Positions 16,597-23,869 of a DNA stretch of 45,822 nucleotides are shown here, one piece after another; position 1 is the first letter of the stretch, and every line of letters begins with the position of its first letter. Source of the stretch: Devosia sp. 66-14 (GTDB lineage: Bacteria; Pseudomonadota; Alphaproteobacteria; Rhizobiales; Devosiaceae); NCBI GenBank assembly GCA_001899085.1, contig MKVB01000006.1, forward strand, positions 53,700 to 99,521, written 5' to 3'. A program made the position numbers and the translations under genes. Below the pieces are notes generated by a model. The model was not told the DNA's origin and made no database searches. It saw only the letters and a program-made list of their open reading frames with translations.

Positions 16597-17559
16597 ATGT
16601 TCGCTTCGAAGGGCTTCCGGTTTTCGGCCCTCCTTGCCACGCTGATCATGGCCTTCTCGCTCGTTGCGATCGATACCGCGGAAGCGCGGCGCGGCGGCAG
16701 CTTCGGCAGCCGCGGCATCCGCACCGAGCGCAGCGTGCCGTCGACGCAGGTGTCACCGAACACCACGGCGCCGGTACAGAACACTATGACCAATGGCACG
16801 CAGCAGCGGAACACGGTGGGTAACGCCACGACGCCGGCCCGGCCCAGCCTGTTCGGCGGGTTCGGCGGCGCGCTGCTCGGCGGCTTCCTGTTCTCAGGCC
16901 TGTTCGGCATGCTGTTCGGCTTCGGCTTCGGCGGCTTCGGCGGCATGCTGGCCCTGCTCGTCCAGGTGGTGATCATCGGCCTCATCGTCAGCTTCTTCCT
17001 GCGCCGCAGGCAGCAGCGCCCGGCAATGGCCGGCGGTCCGCTGAACTACGAGGCGCAGGACAGCGAGCGCACCTATCGCGGCGGTGGCGTGGGTTCCGGC
17101 CCGACGACCCCGCGCGGCCAGCGCTCGGCCGCCTCGCAGCGTGCCGGTCGACGTGACGAAGTCGGCATTGCCGATCAGGATCTCGGCACTTTCGAGAGCC
17201 ACCTCAAGCAGATGCAGGACGCCTACTCGCGCGAGGACTATGCGGCGCTCCGCAGCATCACCACCCCCGAAGTGATGGGGTATTTGGCCGAAGAGCTGGG
17301 CGAGAACGCCTCCAATGGCCTGCGCAACGAGGTGTTCGACGTGAACCTGCTCGCCGGCGATGTGGCCGAGGCCTGGCGCGAAGACGGGACCGACTACGCC
17401 ACGGTGGCGATGCGCTACGAGAGCCGTGACGTCACCCGCAATCGCGGTACCGGCGAGATCGTCTCCGGCGACGACCGGGTCACCGAGACCACGGAAGTCT
17501 GGACCTTCCAGCGCCAGAACCGCGGACGCTGGCTGATCAGCGCGATCCAGGAAGCGTAA
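16597..17559 (+). CDS. Tim44-like domain protein, membrane anchored
   Basis: 320 aa. A signal-like N-terminus (FSALLATLIMAFSLVAIDTA, ending AEARRGG) is followed by a low-complexity Thr/Asn/Ser region, then Gly-Phe-rich membrane segments (GGALLGGFLFSGLFGMLFG and MLALLVQVVIIGLIVSFFL), an Arg-rich stop (RRRQQR) and a C-terminal Tim44-like domain from about residue 190 (FESHLKQMQDAYSREDYAAL, MGYLAEELGENA, VEVW-like TEVWTFQRQNRGRWLISAIQ). Tim44-like proteins in alphaproteobacteria associate with membranes; the precise role is not settled. A GGGGA ribosome site precedes the ATG, and an intrinsic terminator follows. Confidence 0.88.
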   Translation: MFASKGFRFSALLATLIMAFSLVAIDTAEARRGGSFGSRGIRTERSVPSTQVSPNTTAPVQNTMTNGTQQRNTVGNATTPARPSLFGGFGGALLGGFLFSGLFGMLFGFGFGGFGGMLALLVQVVIIGLIVSFFLRRRQQRPAMAGGPLNYEAQDSERTYRGGGVGSGPTTPRGQRSAASQRAGRRDEVGIADQDLGTFESHLKQMQDAYSREDYAALRSITTPEVMGYLAEELGENASNGLRNEVFDVNLLAGDVAEAWREDGTDYATVAMRYESRDVTRNRGTGEIVSGDDRVTETTEVWTFQRQNRGRWLISAIQEA

Positions 17560-17582
17560 GCTCCGGATTACCAAATGCACGC

Positions 17583-17612
17583 GGGCCGCCCACCGGGCGG
17601 CCCGTTTGATTC
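17583..17612 (+). terminator. intrinsic terminator after the Tim44-like gene
   Basis: GGGCCGCC-CACC-GGGCGGCCC stem-loop followed by GTTTGATT, 23 nt after the stop codon. Because glpX ends at 17642 on the other strand, it may serve both convergent transcripts. Confidence 0.75.
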
Positions 17613-17641
17613 TGTACTGAGCAATGTTGGCTGCCGGAGGC

Positions 17642-18622
17642 TTAGCGCCGGTGCTCCGCCGTGATCCACCGTACGGTCTGGCTCCAGGAGCGCATCACCA
17701 CGGTGTTGGTGCGGACCGAGCTCTTGCCGTAGCGTACGCCGCTCAACAGGCTCCCGTCGGTCACGCCGGTGGCGGCGAACAGGACGTCGCCGGAGGCCAG
17801 CTCGTCTGTGCGGTATTTCCGGTTCGGATCGGTGATGCCCATCTTCAGCGCGCGCGCCCGCTTGTCGTCGCTGTCGAGGATGAGCTTACCCTGCATCTGG
17901 CCGCCGATACAGCGGAGAGCCGCAGCCGCCAGCACGCCTTCCGGTGCGCCGCCGGAGCCCAGGTAGATGTCGATACCGGTATCCTCGGTGTTTACCGCAT
18001 GGATGATGCCGGCAATATCGCCATCCGAGATCAGCTTGATGGCGACGCCGGCGGAGCGCAGGTCATCGATCAGCGCGGCATGGCGCGGCCGGTCGAGCAC
18101 GCAGGCGGTGATCTCGTTGACCGGCACACCCTTGGCCTTGGCCAGCGCCTTGACGTTGACGGTGGCGCTCTCGTCGAGGTCGACCACGCCGGCGGGATAG
18201 CCGGCGCCGATGGCGATCTTGTGCATGTAGACATCGGGAGCGTTCAGCAGCCCGCCGCGCTCGGCCATGGCAAGGACACAGATCGAATCCGGCTGGTTCT
18301 TGGCGCACAGCGTCGTGCCCTCGAGCGGATCGACGGCGATATCGACCTCGGGGCCATCGCCGGCGCCGACTTCCTCGCCGATGAACAGCATCGGCGCCTC
18401 GTCGCGTTCGCCCTCGCCGATGACGATCCGGCCGTGGATATGGACGTTCCCCATCTCGGCGCGCATCGCTTCGACGGCAGCGGCGTCCGCGGCCTTCTCG
18501 TTGCCCTTGCCGCGCCAGGCGGCGGCGGCCAGCGCCGCGGCCTCGGTGACGCGCACCAGTTCGAGGGTGAGCGAACGATCGATCGCCGCCTGCCGGTCGG
18601 TATCGGACTTGCTGAGCTTCAT
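17642..18622 (-). CDS. glpX: class II fructose-1,6-bisphosphatase
   Basis: Hydrolyses fructose 1,6-bisphosphate to fructose 6-phosphate in gluconeogenesis; cytosolic, Mg/Mn dependent; 326 aa. Signature segments are GRIVIGEGERDEAPMLFIGE (metal-binding Asp/Glu), VDPLEGTTLCAKN, AIGAGYPAGVVDLDE, ISDGDIAGIIHA and GSGGAPEGVLAAAALRCIGG. The ATG at 18622 has GGGAG 6 nt upstream; a GTG two codons earlier is disfavoured. It follows hom on the same strand, 78 nt downstream, an order known from many rhizobial relatives. Confidence 0.95.
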   Translation of the reverse strand: MKLSKSDTDRQAAIDRSLTLELVRVTEAAALAAAAWRGKGNEKAADAAAVEAMRAEMGNVHIHGRIVIGEGERDEAPMLFIGEEVGAGDGPEVDIAVDPLEGTTLCAKNQPDSICVLAMAERGGLLNAPDVYMHKIAIGAGYPAGVVDLDESATVNVKALAKAKGVPVNEITACVLDRPRHAALIDDLRSAGVAIKLISDGDIAGIIHAVNTEDTGIDIYLGSGGAPEGVLAAAALRCIGGQMQGKLILDSDDKRARALKMGITDPNRKYRTDELASGDVLFAATGVTDGSLLSGVRYGKSSVRTNTVVMRSWSQTVRWITAEHRR

Positions 18623-18700
18623 GAACACTCCCTGCCCCGCCGCACGGGGCTTTACGTGGCCTATGCGGTCGCCATCCCGAACCGCAGGCCGGGAGGGCTC

Positions 18701-20209
18701 CTAGAGTTGCTCGATCCGGATCATCTGCGGATCGCCGACGATGAAGCCGTCGCCCTTGATCGCCTGGAGGGCGTCGCGGACGGTCTGCTCCATGGTGGAG
18801 TGGGTGAGCAGCACCACCGTGCGGGACTCGGTCCCCGTCACGCCCGGCTCGCTAACACGCAAATCCGGACGCTGGATGACGCTTTCGAGTGAAATACCTG
18901 CGGCACCCATGCGGGTAGCAATAGCGGCAAACGCGCCGGGCACATCCCTGACATTTAGTCGGATGTAGTAGCCGCCCTCGTGCTCGCGGATCGGCGCGCG
19001 CCGGTAGGGCGTCAGTTCCGCCACCGGCACGCCAAGCGGCGGCACCCGGGTGCCGCGCGCGATGTCGAGAATATCGGAAAGCACCGATGAGGCCGTCGGC
19101 GGACCGCCGGCGCCGGGACCGGCGAGCAGCAGTTCATGCACATGGTCGGTTTCAAGCGCCACCGCATTCAGCACCCCGTCGACGCCGGCAACCGCCGAAG
19201 TCTTGGGCACCAGCGTCGGATGCACCCGCTGGTCGATGCCGTCGGCCGAGCGCTGGGCGATGCCGAGCAGCTTGATCTTGTAGCCGAGGTCGCCGGCCAC
19301 CTTGATGTCCGCCTGGCTGATGCTGGTGATGCCTTCGACGAAAATCTCGTCGGGCGCGATCTCGCAACCGAAGCACAGCGAGGCGAGGATGGCGAGCTTG
19401 TGCGCGGTATCGAAACCATCGACGTCGAAGCTCGGATCGGCCTCGGCATAGCCCAGCTTCTGCGCATCGGCGAGGCATTCGGCGAAGCCGATGCCCTCGT
19501 TGCCCATGCGGGTCAGGATGTAATTGCAGGTGCCGTTCATGATGCCGTAGACGCGGGCGATGCGGGCCGAGCCGAGGCCCTCGCGCAGCGTCTTGATGAC
19601 CGGAATGCCACCCGCCACCGCGGCTTCGAAACCGAGCTGGGCACCCGACTCCTCGGCGGCCTTGGCGAGGTTGACGCCGTGCCGCGCCAGCAGCGCCTTG
19701 TTGGCGGTGACCACCGGCCGGCCGATCTCGAGGGCTGCTTTCACCGCAGCCAGCGCCGGTCCGTCCTCGCCGCCGATCAGCTCGACGAACAGGTCGATGC
19801 CATCGGATTTGGCCAGCGCCACGGGATCGTCGAACCATTCGAGATTGCTGGCGTCGATGCCGCGATCGCGGCTGCGCGAGCGGGCGCAGACCGCGGTTAC
19901 GGTGATCTTGCGGCCAAGCTTGCGGGTCAGCTCCTCGCCGTCCTTCTGGATGATGCGCACCAGCGTCGCGCCGACATTGCCAAGTCCGGCGACACCGATG
20001 CGCAGCGGCGCTTCGAGCGCGGCGTCGGCGTGGTCCTGCATCGACTTGAGGATACGGGTCCGCGTGTCGGAGCGCGGCTCGCGCCCTTCCCTGAGGTCGA
20101 ACACGAACAGCGGGTCGCCGGCGATGGTGCGTCCGAAACGGGTCGGGGTCCAGCCGCGCGCCGCAATGAAGGCCTCGACGGATTGGCGGAACGACTGGAT
20201 ATCGGACAT
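18701..20209 (-). CDS. hom: homoserine dehydrogenase with an N-terminal HTH-like domain
   Basis: NAD(P)-dependent reduction of aspartate semialdehyde to homoserine, the branch to Thr and Met. From about residue 69 the protein is a standard monofunctional enzyme: LRIGVAGLGNVGATLVRII (Rossmann), VVTANKALLARHG, FEAAVAGGIPVIKTLREGL, GIMNGTCNYILTRM and EADPSFDVDGFDTAHKLAIL, with a C-terminal ACT domain (YYIRLNVRDVPGAFAAIATR). Residues 1-65 are extra: WTPTRFGRTIAGDPLFVFDL then REGREPRSDTRTRILKSM resembles small alphaproteobacterial HTH-like domains. Total 502 aa against roughly 430-440 usual. An alternative start at Met57 would give the plain enzyme. The ATG at 20209 abuts a hairpin that covers its weak GAGAG ribosome site. 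Confidence 0.92.
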   Translation of the reverse strand: MSDIQSFRQSVEAFIAARGWTPTRFGRTIAGDPLFVFDLREGREPRSDTRTRILKSMQDHADAALEAPLRIGVAGLGNVGATLVRIIQKDGEELTRKLGRKITVTAVCARSRSRDRGIDASNLEWFDDPVALAKSDGIDLFVELIGGEDGPALAAVKAALEIGRPVVTANKALLARHGVNLAKAAEESGAQLGFEAAVAGGIPVIKTLREGLGSARIARVYGIMNGTCNYILTRMGNEGIGFAECLADAQKLGYAEADPSFDVDGFDTAHKLAILASLCFGCEIAPDEIFVEGITSISQADIKVAGDLGYKIKLLGIAQRSADGIDQRVHPTLVPKTSAVAGVDGVLNAVALETDHVHELLLAGPGAGGPPTASSVLSDILDIARGTRVPPLGVPVAELTPYRRAPIREHEGGYYIRLNVRDVPGAFAAIATRMGAAGISLESVIQRPDLRVSEPGVTGTESRTVVLLTHSTMEQTVRDALQAIKGDGFIVGDPQMIRIEQL

Positions 20210-20239
20210 AGAAAAGCTCTCGGAGATGGTCCGAGAGCT
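20210..20239 (-). terminator. hairpin plus T-run directly before the hom start: terminator or attenuator
   Basis: Perfect 9-bp stem AGCTCTCGG / CCGAGAGCT with a 7-nt loop (20215-20239), followed on the minus strand by TTTTCT and then the hom ATG. It has the form of an intrinsic terminator for the upstream binding-protein genes, but it also lies in the hom leader and includes the only ribosome-site-like bases, so it could attenuate or mask translation. Function is inference. Confidence 0.6.
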
Positions 20240-20241
20240 AT

Positions 20242-20266
20242 GGATAGGAAAGACCCTATCCGTCAA
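20242..20266 (-). promoter_or_regulatory. palindrome and -35-like hexamer upstream of hom
   Basis: GGATAGG-N6-CCTATCC is a perfect 7-bp dyad at 20242-20261, abutting a TTGACG hexamer (20266-20261, minus strand). The -10 match is weak (CATAGC at 18-bp spacing). It may be an operator or another leader hairpin. Confidence 0.4.
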
Positions 20267-20285
20267 TAGGATTGATGGACGAAGC

Positions 20286-21251
20286 CTACTTCCCGACGTG
20301 CTCCGCCGCCGCAGCGATCTTCTCGAAATAGCGCGGCATGCCCCATCTGATCGAGAGCGCACTCGAGGAGATGACCGCCATGTTGAGGACGCGGTCGTCC
20401 ATCTTCACATAGGCGCCGCTCTTCACCTGCAGGGCCGAGTCGATATAGGGGCGCTTGAAGAATTCGTCGGCGAGTTCGGGCGAGTTGAAGAAGCCGATCA
20501 GGATATCGGCGGGGATCTGGTCGAAGTTCTCGTAGCTCAGCGGGTACCAGAAGCCCTGCGGCTCGCCGCCCGCGGGGGAACGCTCCGGGATCACCAGCCC
20601 GGCCAGAGCCAGCAGCTTGGCGCGCGCGTCGTCGGCCGAATGGATGGCAGCGGCGCCGTTGTAGTCGATCAGCGTCACGGCGCTCCTGCCGGCCAGGGCC
20701 GGATACTTCGCGGCTTCGGCCTTGATGAAGGCCTCGAGTTCGGCGACCAGCGCCGTTGCCTCGGCCGGCTTGCCCATCGCTTCGCCGGAGATGGTGATCA
20801 CCTGCTGCCAGGTGGCGGTCCACGGCTTGTCGGGATAGGCCACCACCGGCGCAATCTGGCTGAGCAGCTTGTACTCGTCCTCGGTGATGCCGGAATAGAC
20901 CGCAAGGATCAGATCGGGCTTCAGCGCCGCGATCTTCTCGATCGGGGCACCGGCCGTATCGTCGAAGGTTTCCGGTGTCGCCGCCCCCGCCTGGGTGATC
21001 GCCTCCTCCACCCACGGCACGATGTCCTTGTCGAAGCCGGCCGAGCGGAAGCTCGGGAAACCGACCGGCACGGTGCCGAGCGCAATGGCGGCGTCGGTCG
21101 AGGACCAGCCGAGCGTCACGATGCGCTGCGGTGCAGCCGGGATCACGGTCTCGCCCAGCGCGTGCCTGATGGTGACCGGAAACTCCTGCGCCAGTACGGG
21201 CGACAGCAGAGTGAGGAACAGCGCTACGACGGCGATTGGAACAAACTTCAT
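20286..21251 (-). CDS. iron-chelate substrate-binding protein, second of a tandem pair
   Basis: Periplasmic binding protein of the FecB/FepB type, 321 aa. The signal peptide MKFVPIAVVALFLTLLSPV ends at LAQEF. The mature part starts FPVTIRHALGETVIPAAPQR, then IVTLGWSSTDAAIALG, IAALKPDLILAVYSGI, QIAPVVAYPDKPW and YPLSYENFDQIPADILIGF. The start lies 8 nt after the stop of the upstream paralogue, with AGGAAG nearby, so translation is coupled. The two share the opening FPVTIRHALGETVI and the same domain order and must derive from duplication. No permease or ATPase is next to them. Confidence 0.93.
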   Translation of the reverse strand: MKFVPIAVVALFLTLLSPVLAQEFPVTIRHALGETVIPAAPQRIVTLGWSSTDAAIALGTVPVGFPSFRSAGFDKDIVPWVEEAITQAGAATPETFDDTAGAPIEKIAALKPDLILAVYSGITEDEYKLLSQIAPVVAYPDKPWTATWQQVITISGEAMGKPAEATALVAELEAFIKAEAAKYPALAGRSAVTLIDYNGAAAIHSADDARAKLLALAGLVIPERSPAGGEPQGFWYPLSYENFDQIPADILIGFFNSPELADEFFKRPYIDSALQVKSGAYVKMDDRVLNMAVISSSALSIRWGMPRYFEKIAAAAEHVGK

Positions 21252-21259
21252 CACAGGTC

Positions 21260-22228
21260 TCACTTCCTGGCGTTGCGGGCGGCCGCAGCGATGATTTCGG
21301 CGTAGTGCGGAAAGCCCCAGCGCAACGACAGCGCGCTCGGGGGCGAAACGGCGGCGACATACTCGACGCCGACCAGCGAGGCGAAAGCGCCCTTCTGATA
21401 CTGCGCCTGGCTCTGGGCGTAGGGCTTGGCGAAGAACTCGTCCGAGGCGGCCTGCGTCTCGTAGTAGGTGATGAGGATGTCGCTCTTCAGCTGGTCGAAC
21501 AGTTCGTAGCTCAGCGGATAGAAGAACGAGCCGTCCTTGGGCGAGAGCTCGGTGACGCTGGGTGCGAGCACCAGGCCGATATCGGTGAGGAACTTCATGC
21601 GTGCATCGAGCGCATCGTAGACGGCGATCGAGCCGTCGAAATCGTTCACTCCGGCAAAGGTGGTGCCGGCGATCTCGGGATACTTGGCGGTCTCGTCGGC
21701 GACGAACTTCAGCGTGTCGGCGACCAGTTGCTCGGCTTCAGCCGGCTTGCCGACGATCTGGCCGATGATCTTCGTCACGTCCTGCCACGGAGTGCTCCAC
21801 GGCTGGTCGGGATAGGCGACGGTCGGGGCGATCTGGCTGAGGCGGGCGTATTGCTCGGCGTTGAGGCCCGAGAACACTGCGATGATGACGTCGGGCTTCT
21901 GCGCCGCGATCTGCTCGAACGGGATGTCGGAACCGTCGGAGAGCTGCACCGGCGTTGCGGCGCCCAGCTCCTTGAGCCTCTCCTCCACCCACGGGTGCAG
22001 CCCGTTGTCGCCTCCGCCATAGGTGGAGAACGGCATGGCGACCGGCACCACGCCCAGCGCCAGCAACGCATCGTGATTGCCCCAGCCCCAGGTGACGATC
22101 CGTTGCGGCGCCTGCTCGATCACCGTTTCGCCGAGGGCGTGCCTGATGGTGACGGGGAAGGATTGCGCCAGCGCCGGAACGGCAGCGGCTAACAGCAGCA
22201 CAAGCGCAACGAGCAGTCGGCGGAACAT
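21260..22228 (-). CDS. iron-chelate substrate-binding protein, first of a tandem pair
   Basis: Periplasmic binding protein of 322 aa with a Sec signal (RRLLVALVLLLAAAVPALA, cleavage near ALAQS). The mature protein begins FPVTIRHALGETVIEQAPQR; later IAAQKPDVIIAVFSGL, QIAPTVAYPDQPW, YPLSYELFDQLKSDILITY and a C-terminal SALSLRWGFPHYAEIIAAAA, parallel to the next gene. GGAGGT lies 6 nt upstream of the ATG, and a TGA-N9-TCA iron box lies 26-40 nt upstream. With no own permease it probably feeds a transporter encoded elsewhere, perhaps the complete cassette 12 kb to the left. Confidence 0.93.
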   Translation of the reverse strand: MFRRLLVALVLLLAAAVPALAQSFPVTIRHALGETVIEQAPQRIVTWGWGNHDALLALGVVPVAMPFSTYGGGDNGLHPWVEERLKELGAATPVQLSDGSDIPFEQIAAQKPDVIIAVFSGLNAEQYARLSQIAPTVAYPDQPWSTPWQDVTKIIGQIVGKPAEAEQLVADTLKFVADETAKYPEIAGTTFAGVNDFDGSIAVYDALDARMKFLTDIGLVLAPSVTELSPKDGSFFYPLSYELFDQLKSDILITYYETQAASDEFFAKPYAQSQAQYQKGAFASLVGVEYVAAVSPPSALSLRWGFPHYAEIIAAAARNARK

Positions 22229-22251
22229 GACAGACCTCCAGAAAACTGAAA

Positions 22252-22272
22252 GCTGATAATCATAGTCATGTT
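22252..22272 (-). promoter_or_regulatory. iron-responsive operator candidate upstream of the binding-protein pair
   Basis: GCTGAT-N6-AGTCATGTT on the plus strand, with TGA-N9-TCA at 22254-22268 (IRO/RirA type; the TGATAATCAT half also matches a Fur box). On the minus strand it overlaps a possible promoter TTGCTC-N17-TTATCA, so a bound repressor would block it. Same pattern as at 10413-10433. Confidence 0.65.
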
Positions 22273-22302
22273 AATTGAGCAAGGGACTTTCGTTCAGAAC
22301 GC

Positions 22303-22329
22303 AAACGGCCCGGTCACTGACCGGGCCGT
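22303..22329 (-). terminator. intrinsic terminator after the aminotransferase
   Basis: ACGGCCCGGTC-ACT-GACCGGGCCGT, an 11-bp perfect stem with a 3-nt loop, followed on the minus strand by TTTGCG; 22 nt after the aminotransferase stop codon and upstream of the iron-box promoter. It separates the two units. Confidence 0.8.
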
Positions 22330-22350
22330 CGCAAACTCATGTCCGTCCGC

Positions 22351-23568
22351 TTACTTCGCGGCGGTAATCGGTACGACGTTGCCGTGGCTCGGCTGGCCTG
22401 ACAGGAACTTCTTCACGTTGCGCGCGGCCTGACGGATGCGCTGCTCGTTCTCGACCAGCGCCAGGCGGATGTACTGGTCGCCATACTCGCCGAAGCCGAC
22501 GCCCGGGGCGACGGCTACGCCGGTTTCCTGGATCAGCAGCTTGGCGAACTCGAGCGAGCCCAAATGCGCGAACTGGTCGGGGATCGGGGCCCAGGCGAAC
22601 ATCGTCGCCTTGGGCGACGGGATGGTCCAGCCGGCGCGGCCGAAGCTCTCCACCATGACATCGCGGCGGTCGCGGTAGACGGTGCGCACCTCCTCGATGA
22701 CGCTGTCCGAGCCGTTGAGCGCCGCGGTAGCCGCGACCTGGATGGGGGTGAAGGCGCCGTAGTCGAGATACGACTTCACGCGGGTCAGCGCCGCGATCAA
22801 CCGCTCGTTGCCGACGGCGAAACCGACGCGCCAGCCGGGCATCGAGTAGGTCTTGGACATCGAGGTGAACTCGACGGTGATGTCCATGGCGCCATCGATC
22901 TGCAGCACCGAGGGCGGCACTTCGTCATCGAAATAGATCTCGGAATAGGCGAGATCGGAGAGGATGAAGATCGAGTGCTCGCGACAGTACTTGACCACTT
23001 CCTTGTAGAAATCCAGCGACGCCGTGTAGGCGGTCGGGTTGGCCGGGTAGTTGAGGATCAGCGCGATCGGTTTGGGGATCGAGTGCCTGACCGCCCGATC
23101 GAGGGCGCGCATGAAATTCTCGTCCGGCTCGGCCGGCATGGAGCGGACGACGCCGCCGCTCATGATGAAGCCGAAGGCGTGGATCGGATAGGTCGGGTTG
23201 GGCACCAGCACCACGTCGCCCGGCGCGGTGATCGCCGCGGCCATGTTGGCGAAGCCTTCCTTGGAACCGAGCGTCGCCACCACCTGGGTGTCGGGGTTCA
23301 CCTTCACGCCGAAGCGGCGACCATAGTAGCTGGCCTGCGCCTTCCTCAGCCCCGGGATGCCCTTGGATGAGGAATAGCGGTGGGTGCGCGGGTCCTTCAC
23401 CGTTTCCTTGAGCTTGTCGACGATGTGCTGCGGGGTGGGCATATCGGGGTTGCCCATGCCCAGGTCGATGATATCGACGCCGCTGGCGCGGAGCTTGGCC
23501 TTGATCGGATCGATATGGGCGAAGACGTAGGGCGGGAGGCGGCGGATGCGGTGGAAATCGTCGTTCAT
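22351..23568 (-). CDS. class I/II PLP aminotransferase (AlaC/DapL-like)
   Basis: Fold-type I aminotransferase, 405 aa. Landmarks: VDIIDLGMGNPDMPTPQHIV, YSSSKGIPGLRKAQASYYG, LVPNPTYPIHAFGFI, LNYPANPTA (substrate Asn), FILSDLAYSEIYFDD (cofactor Asp and Tyr), the PLP lysine in SMSKTYSMPGWRVGF, and the C-terminal YIRLALVENEQRIRQA with the carboxylate-binding Arg. GAGGT stands 5 nt before ATG 23568. Homologues beside hom in Rhizobiales are annotated as LL-diaminopimelate or alanine aminotransferases; the exact donor is uncertain. It lies upstream of the iron-binding pair and hom. Confidence 0.92.
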   Translation of the reverse strand: MNDDFHRIRRLPPYVFAHIDPIKAKLRASGVDIIDLGMGNPDMPTPQHIVDKLKETVKDPRTHRYSSSKGIPGLRKAQASYYGRRFGVKVNPDTQVVATLGSKEGFANMAAAITAPGDVVLVPNPTYPIHAFGFIMSGGVVRSMPAEPDENFMRALDRAVRHSIPKPIALILNYPANPTAYTASLDFYKEVVKYCREHSIFILSDLAYSEIYFDDEVPPSVLQIDGAMDITVEFTSMSKTYSMPGWRVGFAVGNERLIAALTRVKSYLDYGAFTPIQVAATAALNGSDSVIEEVRTVYRDRRDVMVESFGRAGWTIPSPKATMFAWAPIPDQFAHLGSLEFAKLLIQETGVAVAPGVGFGEYGDQYIRLALVENEQRIRQAARNVKKFLSGQPSHGNVVPITAAK

Positions 23569-23639
23569 TGGAACCTCGGTGGACCCGCGACGCACTTGCC
23601 AGTGCCGCGACGCCTTCAGTGAGGCGCCGATTATCACGG

Positions 23640-23670
23640 AATTATGGTTTTGACTCGGTTAAGCGGTCGA
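23640..23670 (-). promoter_or_regulatory. possible promoter of the aminotransferase gene
   Basis: On the minus strand TCGACC (-35) and CATAAT (-10, near 23641-23646) are separated by 18 bp, about 70 nt upstream of ATG 23568. Match to sigma70 is moderate. Confidence 0.35.
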
Positions 23671-23698
23671 TCACGACCGCCAGGCTCCTTTGGTTCCG

Positions 23699-23753
23699 CT
23701 CTCCCCAGCCGCATGGCGGCACTCGGGGAGAGCTAGCGAGCGGGGGCGCTAGC
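23699..23753. repeat. two adjoining stem-loops downstream of the sdpI-like gene
   Basis: CTCTCCCC (23699-23706) pairs with GGGGAGAG (23725-23732); immediately next, GCTAGCG (23732-23738) pairs with CGCTAGC (23747-23753). The pair lies in the 301-bp gene-free stretch 23569-23869, which otherwise shows only the possible aminotransferase promoter. It may be a REP-like element or transcript end for the minus-strand sdpRI unit. Confidence 0.5.
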
Positions 23754-23869
23754 GCACGCGACCGCTCCGGCTGCAAAGCCGGCGGCTGCGATTGGCGCTG
23801 CTACTCCCTGAGTCATATCGAGATCCTGAGCGAGGATTACGGAGCTTTAGTGGCGGTGATGGCGCGTGG

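Noticed and set aside
23690-23760. A small RNA gene from the two adjoining stems
   Set aside because: No promoter upstream and no T-run; structure alone does not support it.
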